Source: Bacteroidales bacterium (lineage in GTDB: Bacteria; Bacteroidota; Bacteroidia; Bacteroidales; GCA-2748055). From it: a stretch of 64,000 bases of DNA. The DNA is taken from contig JAGLOO010000064.1 in the NCBI GenBank assembly GCA_023138875.1, positions 16,841-80,840 of the forward strand, in the 5' to 3' direction. Position numbers and translations under genes: made by a program. Within the stretch, counting starts at the first letter, position 1; each line of letters begins with the position of its first letter. Shown here piece by piece: positions 36,781 through 46,199 of this stretch. The notes under the pieces are model-generated. The model did no database searches and was not told where the DNA came from. It saw only the letters and a list, made by a program, of their open reading frames with translations.

Positions 36781-38439
36781 ATGCTGATGAACATATCAAT
36801 AATTATGGTGTTTCTGATGACGATCATGAGTTGTACAACCGGTAATAGGCAGGCTGACCTGATCCTGACGGGTGGAGTGGTTTATACAGTGGATGCAGAA
36901 TTTAGTATTGCTGAAGCCATAGCAGTGAAGGACCACAGGATCATCGGGGTGGGCACCACAGAAGAGATCACAAAAAAGTATCGATCTTCCCACATAAAAG
37001 ACCTGAAAGGTGCTTTTGTATACCCGGGATGGATCGATGCGCACTGTCATTTCTTCGGCTACGGGATAAACCTGAATGCGGTTGACCTGGCAGGCACCTC
37101 TTCTGTGGAGGAGATCATTGTCATGCTGAAAGCTCATCACCGGGAGCACCCGGGCGTATGGATAACCGGAAGGGGCTGGGACCAGAACGACTGGGAGGTT
37201 CAGGAATTTCCGGACAGGAGTATGCTTGATAAGCACTTCCCGGATACACCCATCCTTCTGAGACGCATCGACGGTCATGCAGCCTGGGCAAATACAAAAT
37301 CCCTGGAACTGGCGGGTGTCACACCTGAAACTTCAGTGGATGGCGGCACAGTCATGTTAACCGGTGGCATCCCCAACGGGATCCTTATCGACAATGCCAT
37401 TGAACTGGTTGGATCAAAATTACCCGTTCCCACTGAAGATGAAATGATCAAAGCCCTGCAGCAGGCAGAAAAGAATTGCTTCCGGGTGGGGCTTACGTCT
37501 GTGCATGATGCTGGGCTCTCCAAATCTGTGGTTCAATTGATTGACTCCCTGCAAAGAGATGGTTCACTCCACATTCGTATCAATGCCTGGCTCAGTCCGT
37601 CTGTTGAGAATTTTACACACTATGTGGAGCAGGGGACCTGCCAGACCGATTATCTCTCGGTGAACACCATCAAATTGTTTACAGACGGTGCATTGGGATC
37701 AAGAGGTGCCCGTATGATTGAGCCCTATACGGATGATCCGGAAAACCGGGGGCTTTATGTAACCCCGCTGGACATCCTGGAAAAGCATTGCAGGAAAGCT
37801 TATGATCACAATTATGCTGTGGCCACACACTGTATCGGAGATGCAGCCAACAGGGAAACACTGAAGATATATGCCGGAATACTGGGCGGAAAGAATGACC
37901 GTCGCTGGCGCATCGAGCATGCACAGATCATCCATCCTGATGATTTTCATCTCTTTGGGGACTATAACATCGTGCCATCTGTGCAATCAACCCATGCAAC
38001 TTCTGATATGTACTGGGCAGAACAACGCGTGGGATCCCGGCGAATGAAGAGGGCATATGCATACCGGCAGTTGCTGGAGCAAAATGGCTGGATCCCTAAC
38101 GGAAGCGATTTCCCGGTTGAACATATCAATCCCCTCTTTGGGTTTTATGCGTCCACCATTCGAAAGGATCAATCGGGGTATCCTGAATCAGGATTCCAGG
38201 TTGAAAATGCCATCAGCCGTGAGGATGCTCTGCGTGCCATGACCATCTGGGCAGCAAAATCAGGATTTGAAGAACAACTGAAAGGGAGCATAGAACCGGG
38301 GAAGCTGGCAGACTTTGTAGTCACTACTGAAGATCTGATGACCGCACCGGAAGAGGTTCTTTTCAGGATTGGGGTCAGGGCTACCTACTCCGGAGGTAAG
38401 CTGGTATACGAGTGTCCTGTGAACCAGCCTAACGAATGA
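36781..38439 (+). CDS. Amidohydrolase, YtcJ-like (exported lipoprotein)
   Basis: About 552 residues of the metal-dependent amidohydrolase superfamily. The N-terminus (VFLMTIMSCTTGNRQ) looks like a lipoprotein signal, so it is probably periplasmic. The catalytic barrel has the metal-binding WIDAHCHFFGYG (HxH), the YtcJ family motif GRGWDQNDWE, VATHCIGDAANRETLKIY, WRIEHAQIIHP and GSDFPVEHINPLFGFYA. The C-terminal part closes the composite beta-sandwich (GSIEPGKLADFVV). YtcJ-type enzymes hydrolyse formamide or amide bonds; the actual substrate is unknown. ATG 36781 is preferred over an upstream TTG. It ends overlapping the convergent beta-barrel gene. Confidence 0.9.
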   Translation: MLMNISIIMVFLMTIMSCTTGNRQADLILTGGVVYTVDAEFSIAEAIAVKDHRIIGVGTTEEITKKYRSSHIKDLKGAFVYPGWIDAHCHFFGYGINLNAVDLAGTSSVEEIIVMLKAHHREHPGVWITGRGWDQNDWEVQEFPDRSMLDKHFPDTPILLRRIDGHAAWANTKSLELAGVTPETSVDGGTVMLTGGIPNGILIDNAIELVGSKLPVPTEDEMIKALQQAEKNCFRVGLTSVHDAGLSKSVVQLIDSLQRDGSLHIRINAWLSPSVENFTHYVEQGTCQTDYLSVNTIKLFTDGALGSRGARMIEPYTDDPENRGLYVTPLDILEKHCRKAYDHNYAVATHCIGDAANRETLKIYAGILGGKNDRRWRIEHAQIIHPDDFHLFGDYNIVPSVQSTHATSDMYWAEQRVGSRRMKRAYAYRQLLEQNGWIPNGSDFPVEHINPLFGFYASTIRKDQSGYPESGFQVENAISREDALRAMTIWAAKSGFEEQLKGSIEPGKLADFVVTTEDLMTAPEEVLFRIGVRATYSGGKLVYECPVNQPNE

Positions 38440-38998
38440 CGAAGCTGACCCCCAGGGCAACAATATCCCAGGCGCGCTCAGAGACCGGCAGGTTGTACTC
38501 AATGTAGACAAACATCATTTCGTTGGCATTGAATCCCATGTTCAGCGGCACCCAGAACCTGGGATTAAGTTCTGTTGCAAAGCTCACGTCCATATCCAGA
38601 CCCACAGAAAGATTGAGAAAATACCGTGGGGCATAGGTGAAGAGTCCCGTCAAATCAAATCCAAATTCATCCCATTTGTGCAATCCGGTTATGACGGAAA
38701 AGTAACTCTGACGTGCTTCATGCAGCAGGTATTGTATATCCACACCTATATAATCGGTGCCATTCATATAATAAACGTACCGGGCATTCAGGTCGATGGA
38801 ATATTGCAATCCATATCCCCCGCTCAATGCATAGGACATGCCTCCTGCATCAAACAGGATCACATTTCTATCAATATGATAGGCGGGTGTTAATCCCACA
38901 CTGAAAGCGCGTTCAGGCAATGTTTTGGCATAATTCACGACCTGACCGGAAACCAGGACCGGAATAGAAAGAAGAAACAGAAGGAGAAGCCGTTTCAT
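38429..38998 (-). CDS. Hypothetical outer-membrane beta-barrel protein
   Basis: 189 residues: signal peptide MKRLLLLFLLSIPVLVSGQ followed by alternating aromatic/polar strands (GYGLQYSIDLNARYVYYM, YIGVDIQYLLHEARQSYFSV, GFDLTGLFTYAPRYFLNLSV, MMFVYIEYNLPVSERAWDIV) and a terminal aromatic strand, the pattern of a small 8-10-strand barrel. No family recognised. It lies 45 bases downstream of the TolC-like gene in the same direction, so it may be the third gene of that efflux operon. Confidence 0.75.
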   Translation of the reverse strand: MKRLLLLFLLSIPVLVSGQVVNYAKTLPERAFSVGLTPAYHIDRNVILFDAGGMSYALSGGYGLQYSIDLNARYVYYMNGTDYIGVDIQYLLHEARQSYFSVITGLHKWDEFGFDLTGLFTYAPRYFLNLSVGLDMDVSFATELNPRFWVPLNMGFNANEMMFVYIEYNLPVSERAWDIVALGVSFVIR

Positions 38999-39043
38999 CC
39001 GTTAAAAATAAGACTTATTCTGTAGAATCACTAAAGGGTACCT

Positions 39044-40399
39044 CTAAAAAACGATCTCCCTTCCCATATAGAAGTCCAGGATTTTGGTGTAGAAAATGAG
39101 GACGTATTTTGAAGAAATCATCTGGGAGGTCGATTCAAACAACTGGTTGCGTGCCTCCTGGAGCTCCAGTGCTGTACCGGTACCGACCCTGAAGCGCTCT
39201 TCTGCAAACCTGTATGCTTCGTCGCTGTTGGCCACTGATTCATTGGCCGACCGGTAATTATCGAGAGCTGCCAAGGCTTCCGTATGGTATTGCTGGATCG
39301 ACTTCTGTAGTTCAAGCACCACGCTACTGTACTGGTAATCTGCGTCCTGCAATTGAATTTTCGCCTTGTTGATATTGGTCTGCACCTGCCACCTGTTAAA
39401 AATCGGGAATTGTAAACCCATAGACACCTGTTTATACTGGTTGTCATTCACCTGTTGGGTCACGGGATAATCCATGGTGGGATCGGAAGGATCCGGATCC
39501 CGTGGATTGATCAGGCCGTCACTGTAGTTGGAGTAATACAATCCTCGTGCATAAAGTCTCGGAGATCTTTTACCTTTCTGAAGGGCCAGGAACCTTTCCT
39601 GAGCCTCGATCCCAAACTCAGCACTTTTGATCTGGGGCAGGTTATCCAGCGCAAAGCGGAAAACGGAATCCAGTTTGGGGATATCCCCCATTGACGGTTC
39701 AGGGAACTCTGGCTTTTCAATCTCAAACGAGGTATGATCGGTTATGTTCATCATGTGCATCAGATTCAGCCTGGCAATCTCCCTGGCATTGATGGCCTGG
39801 GTCAGTGTCAGTTTCACAGCAGAAAGCTGTGCATTGACCTCAAGTAGCTTTCCCCTTGGCTCATTACCGACCTCCACAAGCCTTTCCATCCGCTCCACCT
39901 GTTGCCTGGTGACCTCCACCTTATTCTCAGCCACACCTGCCAGTTCCCTGTTCCTCAATAGATCCAGGTATCCGGTCATGATGCTCAGTATAATGTTGTC
40001 CTCCATTGCTTCCAGGTCTTCCATATTCATCCTGTAGCTTGCCCGGTTCATTTTCATATTGTTCAGGTTCTGCAATCCGTTGAACAACGTCATTTCACTT
40101 TGGAGACCCAGGTCTCCCTGGCTCACATTGGCATTCTTCCATTCATAGGTTCCACGGTCAAGTACACGTCCCGAACCGAGCTGGTGTTCAATGGACCCGT
40201 TCAGATTTGGTAACAGGTCCAATTTGCTCTGCCGGAGGTCCTGATCGGTTGACTGCAGCATCAATTCCTGCCGTTTCATCTCCAGGTTATACTGGATAGC
40301 ATGGTCGATGCACCGGTCCAGTGTCCAGAGGCTATCCCCCTGCCCGAAGAGTTGAAACGCAAATACTGCTATTGTAATGGTTGTGGTGATATACTTCAT
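39044..40399 (-). CDS. TolC-family outer-membrane channel (second system)
   Basis: 451 residues: signal peptide MKYITTTITIAVFAFQLFGQ, then WTLDRCIDHAIQYNLEMKRQ, and two OEP helical repeats including DNIILSIMTGYLDLLRNREL and SSVVLELQKSIQQYHTEALA, ending MISSKYVLIFYTKILDFYMG. An outer-membrane exit channel. It follows the HlyD gene by 13 bases. Unlike the first system, no RND or ABC pump gene is next to it. Confidence 0.92.
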   Translation of the reverse strand: MKYITTTITIAVFAFQLFGQGDSLWTLDRCIDHAIQYNLEMKRQELMLQSTDQDLRQSKLDLLPNLNGSIEHQLGSGRVLDRGTYEWKNANVSQGDLGLQSEMTLFNGLQNLNNMKMNRASYRMNMEDLEAMEDNIILSIMTGYLDLLRNRELAGVAENKVEVTRQQVERMERLVEVGNEPRGKLLEVNAQLSAVKLTLTQAINAREIARLNLMHMMNITDHTSFEIEKPEFPEPSMGDIPKLDSVFRFALDNLPQIKSAEFGIEAQERFLALQKGKRSPRLYARGLYYSNYSDGLINPRDPDPSDPTMDYPVTQQVNDNQYKQVSMGLQFPIFNRWQVQTNINKAKIQLQDADYQYSSVVLELQKSIQQYHTEALAALDNYRSANESVANSDEAYRFAEERFRVGTGTALELQEARNQLFESTSQMISSKYVLIFYTKILDFYMGREIVF

Positions 40400-40412
40400 A
40401 ACAGGAATGTGC

Positions 40413-41681
40413 TTAACGGTTATGCTTCAGGATCAGTTTATCGTGGTCGGCGTAGTTCTGGTATGAGGAGACAATCACTTTCTCTCCGGGCTCAAGGCCT
40501 CCCAGCACCTCATAATACCTGGGATTCTGGCGGCCGATACTGATATCCCGTTTTACTGCAAACTCCTCTGTGGCATCCAGCACGAATACCCATTGTCCGC
40601 CCGTAGTCTGGTAAAAGCCACCCTTGGTCAGCAGTACACCCTCCTTAGATTCACCCAGTTGCAACCTGATCCGGGAAGTCTGACCAATCCTGATCTGCTT
40701 TGGGACCTCCTCCGTAAATTCCATATCCACGGCAAACCGGCCGTTCTGAACCTCCGGGTAGACCTTTCTGATAATCCCCAAATAGGGCGTGCTGGCAAAA
40801 TCACATTCCCCGGTAAGTCCCCTCTGAATACGGGCAATGTAATGTTCATCGATATCAACCCTCAGTTTATAGGAATCCAGCACATTGATGGTTCCCACCC
40901 TGCTGCCATACGTGATCACCTCACCGATTTCAGGATTGAGGGTGGCCAGTTCACCGTTTATGGTGGCTTTGATATTCAGGTTGTCCAGTCGTCTGCGGAT
41001 GATCCGCATACTTTCTTCCATGCTTTGAACCGATGATTCCAGTGAATTGATCTGTATGGACCTGTAGATCGAATCGTTGCGATAGTTTTCAATAAGCAGC
41101 GCCAGCAATTCCGATGAAGACTCGTAAGCCTCCTTTGATTGGTCAAACTCCTCCCTGGAAATATGATCCTGTTCAAATAGGATCACATTGTTATCGTACA
41201 ACCTGTGATTCTGTATTACATTAATATTCAGATTTATGATCTGCTGTTTATAATTAAGTCGGGTCTGGTCCATCTGCAGCCTGGCGGTCCGCAATTCATT
41301 GATGGCCCTGACCACCTGTGCCTCGTTATTGGTAATCTCCAGCAGGAGATTGTCATTGCTGATCCGGATGATCACATCACCCCGTTTGACCATATTCCCC
41401 TCTTCGATCAGGATCTCTTCCACCCTGCCCCCCTCAACGGCATCCAGGTAGATGGTAGTGATGGGTTCCACAGTCCCCTGGACAGTGATATAATCCTGGA
41501 AGACATCCCGTTTAACTTCTTCAATGGTGATGCGCGATACATCCACATTGTACTTGGAGCTTTTGTCACCAAATATGATGATCCCAAATACAGCCAGCAT
41601 CAAAGCGGCAAAAACAATGTACCAGATAGTTTTACGGGAAAGCCATCCTTTCTTTTCAATTTTGCGATCCATTGGGTCCAT
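40413..41681 (-). CDS. HlyD/MacA-like membrane-fusion protein (second system)
   Basis: 422 residues with one N-terminal membrane anchor (TIWYIVFAALMLAVFGIIIF) and a periplasmic adaptor: DYITVQGTVEPITTIYLDAV, GGRVEEILIEEGNMVKRGDV, a long coiled-coil hairpin (about residues 105-230), NIKATINGELATLNPEIGEV and a beta-barrel/MP domain with GGLEPGEKVIVSSYQNYA. This form usually partners an ABC exporter. ATGs at 41681 and 41672 are both possible; the frame opens at 41714. A sigma-54-type promoter signature lies just upstream at 41710-41725. Confidence 0.9.
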   Translation of the reverse strand: MDPMDRKIEKKGWLSRKTIWYIVFAALMLAVFGIIIFGDKSSKYNVDVSRITIEEVKRDVFQDYITVQGTVEPITTIYLDAVEGGRVEEILIEEGNMVKRGDVIIRISNDNLLLEITNNEAQVVRAINELRTARLQMDQTRLNYKQQIINLNINVIQNHRLYDNNVILFEQDHISREEFDQSKEAYESSSELLALLIENYRNDSIYRSIQINSLESSVQSMEESMRIIRRRLDNLNIKATINGELATLNPEIGEVITYGSRVGTINVLDSYKLRVDIDEHYIARIQRGLTGECDFASTPYLGIIRKVYPEVQNGRFAVDMEFTEEVPKQIRIGQTSRIRLQLGESKEGVLLTKGGFYQTTGGQWVFVLDATEEFAVKRDISIGRQNPRYYEVLGGLEPGEKVIVSSYQNYADHDKLILKHNR

Positions 41682-41709
41682 ATGTGCAGTTTTTATTACC
41701 CATACACTC

Positions 41710-41725
41710 AGCACCTTTTATGCCA
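41710..41725 (-). promoter_or_regulatory. Putative sigma-54 (-24/-12) promoter of the HlyD/TolC operon
   Basis: The minus strand reads TGGCATAAAAGGTGCT, compared with the consensus TGGCAC-N5-TTGC: GG and GC are separated by exactly ten bases and only one or two positions deviate. The predicted start of transcription would fall about 18 bases before the ATG at 41681. The divergent gene encodes a sigma-54-dependent activator. Confidence 0.6.
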
Positions 41726-41812
41726 AAAGGAACAAAAAATTGATTATCATGATTTTAGATGATATACTCCGGAGATGACTCTTTAAAAAGTGTTCGATTT
41801 TGGGATCAATGC

Positions 41813-41826
41813 GTACGTATTCGTAC
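41813..41826. promoter_or_regulatory. Inverted repeat, candidate activator site
   Basis: GTACG-TATT-CGTAC, perfect five-base arms, with similarity continuing outward (TGCGTACG against AGTGTACG when complemented). It lies about 90 bases upstream of the sigma-54-like element of the HlyD operon and about 70 upstream of the one for the regulator gene, a normal distance for an NtrC-type upstream activating sequence. Confidence 0.45.
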
Positions 41827-41892
41827 ACTTCAATTAGAAAAATTGCTATATTTATATGAGAAATGTGTTGAATCTGAACGATTTGAATTAGA

Positions 41893-41908
41893 AGGCACTC
41901 TTTTTGTG
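41893..41908 (+). promoter_or_regulatory. Weaker sigma-54-like promoter of the regulator gene
   Basis: AGGCACTCTTTTTGTG aligns to TGGCAC-N5-TTGC with GG at 41894 and GT (instead of GC) ten bases later. It sits 35 bases before the ATG at 41943 and could allow autoregulation. Confidence 0.4.
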
Positions 41909-41942
41909 TCACATACCTATCAATCGATAATTATTTTATAAC

Positions 41943-43319
41943 ATGGAACAAAAAATTGGCAGAATCCTGGTAGTGGACGATAACGAAGACATCCTCTTTG
42001 CTCTGAAGTTATTGCTGCGTCCGCATGTAGAAATCATTGAAACCCTCACCGGCCCTGAGCGCATACCCGAGGTGATGCAGAAACAGGATTGGGATGTGAT
42101 CCTCCTGGATATGAATTTTACAAAGGATGCCATCAGCGGACAGGAAGGATTCGATGCCCTTTCGCAAATCCTCGAGATTGATGCCAATGCGGTGGTGGTG
42201 TTTATCACAGCATATGGGGACGCTGAAAAGGCTGTAAAGGCTATTAAAATGGGAGCCACCGATTTTATCCTGAAACCATGGCAGAATGAAAAGATCCTGG
42301 CCACCATCAACTCGGCCATCAGTTTGCGCCGTACCAGGCTTCAGGCCCGGAATCTTAAACTTAAGCAGCAGGAAATCAGCGCAGTACTTGATCAACCCTA
42401 TACCGATTTCATTGGTCAATCTCCGGAAATGTACGAGGTATTCAACACCATTAAAAAGGTGGCGGCCACCGATGCCAATGTTTTGATCCTGGGAGAGAAT
42501 GGAACAGGGAAAGAGCTTGTTGCCAGAGCACTCTACCGGAACTCACTTCGGAAAGATGAAGTGTTTATCAGTGTAGATCTGGGATCCATCCCCGAAACCC
42601 TTTTTGAAAGTGAACTTTTCGGTCACGAAAAAGGAGCCTTCACAGATGCGCATAAAATGAAACAGGGACGGTTCGAAATTGCTTCTTCCGGAACCCTTTT
42701 CCTGGATGAGATCGGAAACCTGACCTATCCCCTGCAGTCTAAGCTACTCACTGTACTCGAAGGAAGAGAGATCATGCGCGTGGGTTCCACCAAACCTATT
42801 TCTATTGATGTTCGCATGATCTGCGCCACCAACAGCAGCATTCACCAGGATGTGGCCGACGGGGTGTTTCGCCAGGACCTTCTCTACAGGATCAATACGG
42901 TTGAGATTCCTCTTCCGTCCCTGCGGGATCGATCCGGGGATGTTCCACTTTTGGCTGACCATTTCCTGAAGATCTACAGCAGGAAATACCGGAAATCCAT
43001 TCGTAACATTCAATCCTCAGCCATTAAAAAAATGAACCAGTACAGCTGGCCGGGGAATGTGAGGGAACTCCAGCATTCCATTGAAAGGGCTGTGATCATG
43101 TGTGATGGAACCAGTCTCGGTCCCGATGACTTCATCCTCTCCTCTGCAGTGAAAAGCAACGGTGGATTGGAGCTGGAATCCTATAACCTTGAAGACATTG
43201 AAAAGACGATCATCGAAAAAGTACTGAAAACGAACCAGGGAAATGTGACACAGGCGGCCACCCAGCTGGGTCTGACCCGTACGTCGCTGTACAGAAGAAT
43301 GGAAAAACATGGTCTTTAA
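41943..43319 (+). CDS. Sigma-54-dependent response regulator (NtrC family)
   Basis: 458 residues: receiver (1-125, phospho-acceptor Asp56 in DVILLDMNF), AAA+ sigma-54 activator domain (about 145-380) with Walker A GENGTGKELVARAL, Walker B GTLFLDEIGNL, and arginine-finger region FRQDLLYRIN, and a Fis-type helix-turn-helix at the C-terminus (TQAATQLGLTRTSLYRRMEK). The sigma-54 contact loop reads GAFTDA in place of GAFTGA; this variant is frequent in Bacteroidetes regulators but is a change at a functionally sensitive loop. Overlaps the kinase gene by 11 bases; divergent from the HlyD/TolC operon, its likely target. Confidence 0.94.
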   Translation: MEQKIGRILVVDDNEDILFALKLLLRPHVEIIETLTGPERIPEVMQKQDWDVILLDMNFTKDAISGQEGFDALSQILEIDANAVVVFITAYGDAEKAVKAIKMGATDFILKPWQNEKILATINSAISLRRTRLQARNLKLKQQEISAVLDQPYTDFIGQSPEMYEVFNTIKKVAATDANVLILGENGTGKELVARALYRNSLRKDEVFISVDLGSIPETLFESELFGHEKGAFTDAHKMKQGRFEIASSGTLFLDEIGNLTYPLQSKLLTVLEGREIMRVGSTKPISIDVRMICATNSSIHQDVADGVFRQDLLYRINTVEIPLPSLRDRSGDVPLLADHFLKIYSRKYRKSIRNIQSSAIKKMNQYSWPGNVRELQHSIERAVIMCDGTSLGPDDFILSSAVKSNGGLELESYNLEDIEKTIIEKVLKTNQGNVTQAATQLGLTRTSLYRRMEKHGL

Positions 43320-44661
43320 GCAATTTCGATTCAATATTGTCATTAGGGTACTTCTGCTTACCTCCACGTGCCTTGCCCTGTTCATCACCCTGAACAGTAC
43401 CTTTACCTTTACGCCCATCCTGGTGGCTGGACTGATCATCTACCAGGTATGGTCCCTGATCCGGTACGTAGACCGTACCAACCGGGAACTGGCCAGTTTC
43501 CTGGAGTCCATCAGGTATTCTGAATTTACACGCTCTTTTCAGATCAGCGACAGTGGATCATCGTTCGATGAACTCAACGCGGCTTTCAATGATGTCATGA
43601 AAGATTTCCAGCAGGTAAGGGCCGAACGGGAGGAACACTTTCACTATTTGCAGAGCATTGTTCAGAATATCGACATCAGCATCATTGCCTTTCAGAGGGA
43701 TGGAACCGTTGAAATGATCAACCCTGCCGCGAAAAAACTCTTCCAGATAAATACACTTCGGAACATCAATAAACTGAGATCGCTGAGTGAAAATCTGGCA
43801 GACACGCTGCTGACCATCAATCCCGGCGATAATAAACTGGTAAAGGTTCAGGACGAGGACGACATTCTGCAGTTGGCCATTTATGCCACCGAATTCAAGG
43901 TGAAGAATAAAGTGATCCTCCTGAGTACCGTTAAGAACATTCAGAATGTACTGGAAGAACAGGAGACAGCAGCCTGGCAAAAACTGATCAGGGTACTCAC
44001 CCATGAGATCATGAATTCAATTGCTCCCATCTCATCACTCTCTTCCACGGTGGAGAGCATGGTCAAACCATTCGCAGCGGGTGCAAAAGGAGCCGCGGAT
44101 ATCGATGTCGAAACAGTAAAGGAGATCCAGGGAGCCCTCCAGACCATCAACAAACGCAGTACCGGGTTGATGAACTTCGTCGAAACCTACCGGAGTCTCA
44201 CCAAGATCCCGGAACCCAACTTTGAAGTTGTGAAAATGCAGGACCTCATCAACAACGTACACACGCTGATGAAGAAAGAGGTGCAGCAGAAAAATATCGG
44301 CCTCACCACCGGGGTTGAACCTGATACCATCGAAGTGCAGATTGACGAACAGATGATAGAGCAGGTACTGATCAATCTTATAAAGAACTCCGTTCAGGCC
44401 CTGAAAGGTTGCCAGGAAGGGATGATCCAGATCAGGGGTTTCTACAACAAACGGGGAAGGCCCACCATCCAGGTCACCGACGACGGACAGGGTATCCTGG
44501 ATGATGTCATTGATAAGATATTTATCCCCTTCTTCACTACCAAGCGAAGCGGGTCGGGCATCGGTCTGAGCCTGTCAAGGCAGATCCTCAGGTTACACGG
44601 CGGAACCATCACTGCGAAATCGAAACCCAACGAAGAAACCATCTTCACGCTGACCTTCTAA
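43309..44661 (+). CDS. Membrane sensor histidine kinase (NtrY-like)
   Basis: 450 residues: two closely spaced N-terminal membrane helices (LLLTSTCLALFITLNSTF, FTPILVAGLIIYQVWSLI) with almost no periplasmic loop, a HAMP-like/PAS region (FDELNAAFNDVMKDFQQVRA, then DISIIAFQRDGTVEMINPAA), HisKA with His232 in RVLTHEIMNSIAPISSL, and HATPase_c (NLIKNSVQALKGCQ, VTDDGQGI, GSGIGLSLSRQILRLHGG). The short loop suggests sensing in the membrane or cytoplasm. Cognate partner of the NtrC-type regulator by overlap. Confidence 0.93.
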   Translation: MVFKQFRFNIVIRVLLLTSTCLALFITLNSTFTFTPILVAGLIIYQVWSLIRYVDRTNRELASFLESIRYSEFTRSFQISDSGSSFDELNAAFNDVMKDFQQVRAEREEHFHYLQSIVQNIDISIIAFQRDGTVEMINPAAKKLFQINTLRNINKLRSLSENLADTLLTINPGDNKLVKVQDEDDILQLAIYATEFKVKNKVILLSTVKNIQNVLEEQETAAWQKLIRVLTHEIMNSIAPISSLSSTVESMVKPFAAGAKGAADIDVETVKEIQGALQTINKRSTGLMNFVETYRSLTKIPEPNFEVVKMQDLINNVHTLMKKEVQQKNIGLTTGVEPDTIEVQIDEQMIEQVLINLIKNSVQALKGCQEGMIQIRGFYNKRGRPTIQVTDDGQGILDDVIDKIFIPFFTTKRSGSGIGLSLSRQILRLHGGTITAKSKPNEETIFTLTF

Positions 44662-44684
44662 AAGAAAATAATTATATTAATAGC

Positions 44685-46199
44685 ATGAAAAAACTCATTG
44701 GCCTGATCTCAATCCTATGCCTTGTCTCCTCCTCGGAAGCGCAACTGAAAACCTATCTGAACCTTGAAGCAGGTCCCCAGTGGAGCATGATCAAGGTGGT
44801 GGATCCGGGTAACTATTTCACAGATGCCAACGTGTACAGTTCCATTGCCGGTATTACCATCGGACAGGAGGTAATGCCTAACCTATCGGTCGTAACCGGA
44901 GTCTATTACCAGCTTTACAGGGATGGGATCAACATGATCGACGACCGTCCCCAACAATCCAGGTGGACTGCTTACACCTCTTTGCTGATCCCCCTGCGGG
45001 CCGAATACAGGATACAATTGTCCGAATTCCCGGTCAGCCTTACCCCCAGGATAGGATATATATATGGAATGTTTTCACAGCCTGAATACCCGTATGATGC
45101 AACCGGCATCCTCTCCGCCCCCGATGGAACGGCTATTTCCTATGACCTGGTCCAGGCCTTTGAAACCGAGCAACTGCATATGCTTGAAACAGGCATAAGT
45201 CTGGGCCTCAGGTTTTCCGGGTTTTGGCAGGCATCGCTCAATCTTTCCTACCTAACGGGCTTTACCGAACCCATGTCCACTGCGCTGGACTATACCGATC
45301 AGGACGGAAACAATTATTCGGCTGTCTACCAGACAAAAGGGAATACCATTTATACCACCCTTTCTTTCCATGTACCGGTGAGCAATATATGGCAGAACAA
45401 GGATTACCGGATCCGTTCGCGGATTGAAAACTCTGTGGGAAAGGGAAAACCCACCGACCGGAAGGGCCAGGTCTACATTGGAGCAGAGCTGGGATCACTC
45501 TGGCGCATTTTCAACACCACCAATCCTGCCATTGGTGCCAGGCCCATGGAGGGAAGGGGTATTTTTCAGTATGCCAACCTTCACACTGGTGCATATGCAG
45601 GATACATGTTCAGTGATGAGCTGGGGATTGATATCGGGGTAAACTACCAGCGATCGAGTACCTTCTATGCGCTCATGTATGACCATCAGGTAAATTTTGA
45701 AACAAAAACCCCTGCTCCCATGTTCCTGGAGGTACCACTGCGGATCAGGTATTTCTACAACCTTTATAAGGAAAAGCTCTTTTACGTGGTATACGGTGGA
45801 GCCTCCCTGCTCACACACTTTTCATCAGAAGACTATGGTTCGGGAGGTGGACCCTTCACATACACCTCACCCATAACCGGTAGTCCGGTTAACGCCTCCT
45901 CAACATACACTGTATCACGGACCTCACGCTTCACCCCGATGCTTCGCTTTGGTACCGGTGTTGAATACGTCCTCCCCATGGAGTTTCCGTTGATAGCTAC
46001 CATGTATGTCAATTACATGCATGGTTTCATCTCTTCCGATGCGATCTTCATTAGCAATACGGTTCCGGCGGATCCATCCGGGACTACCATCATTTATAAC
46101 GGGAGTGGGTGGAGCGTTGACCTTGGTATTAAGGTACCATTCAGGTTCAATGAAAAAGGGAAATGCGGTAAGCTCCCTGAAAAAAACCAGCAGCCTTGA
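44685..46199 (+). CDS. Outer-membrane beta-barrel protein with two barrel-like halves
   Basis: 504 residues: signal peptide MKKLIGLISILCLVSSSEAQ followed by two similar porin-like regions, one starting KTYLNLEAGPQWSMIKVVDP and a second at about residue 260 starting GQVYIGAELGSLWRIFNTTN. Both contain strands such as ITIGQEVMPNLSVVTGVYYQ and YMFSDELGIDIGVNYQRS. It looks like a duplication of a PorT/OmpW-like beta-barrel unit. The very C-terminus is polar. Its stop overlaps the TTG start of the next gene as TTGA. Function unknown. Confidence 0.75.
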   Translation: MKKLIGLISILCLVSSSEAQLKTYLNLEAGPQWSMIKVVDPGNYFTDANVYSSIAGITIGQEVMPNLSVVTGVYYQLYRDGINMIDDRPQQSRWTAYTSLLIPLRAEYRIQLSEFPVSLTPRIGYIYGMFSQPEYPYDATGILSAPDGTAISYDLVQAFETEQLHMLETGISLGLRFSGFWQASLNLSYLTGFTEPMSTALDYTDQDGNNYSAVYQTKGNTIYTTLSFHVPVSNIWQNKDYRIRSRIENSVGKGKPTDRKGQVYIGAELGSLWRIFNTTNPAIGARPMEGRGIFQYANLHTGAYAGYMFSDELGIDIGVNYQRSSTFYALMYDHQVNFETKTPAPMFLEVPLRIRYFYNLYKEKLFYVVYGGASLLTHFSSEDYGSGGGPFTYTSPITGSPVNASSTYTVSRTSRFTPMLRFGTGVEYVLPMEFPLIATMYVNYMHGFISSDAIFISNTVPADPSGTTIIYNGSGWSVDLGIKVPFRFNEKGKCGKLPEKNQQP

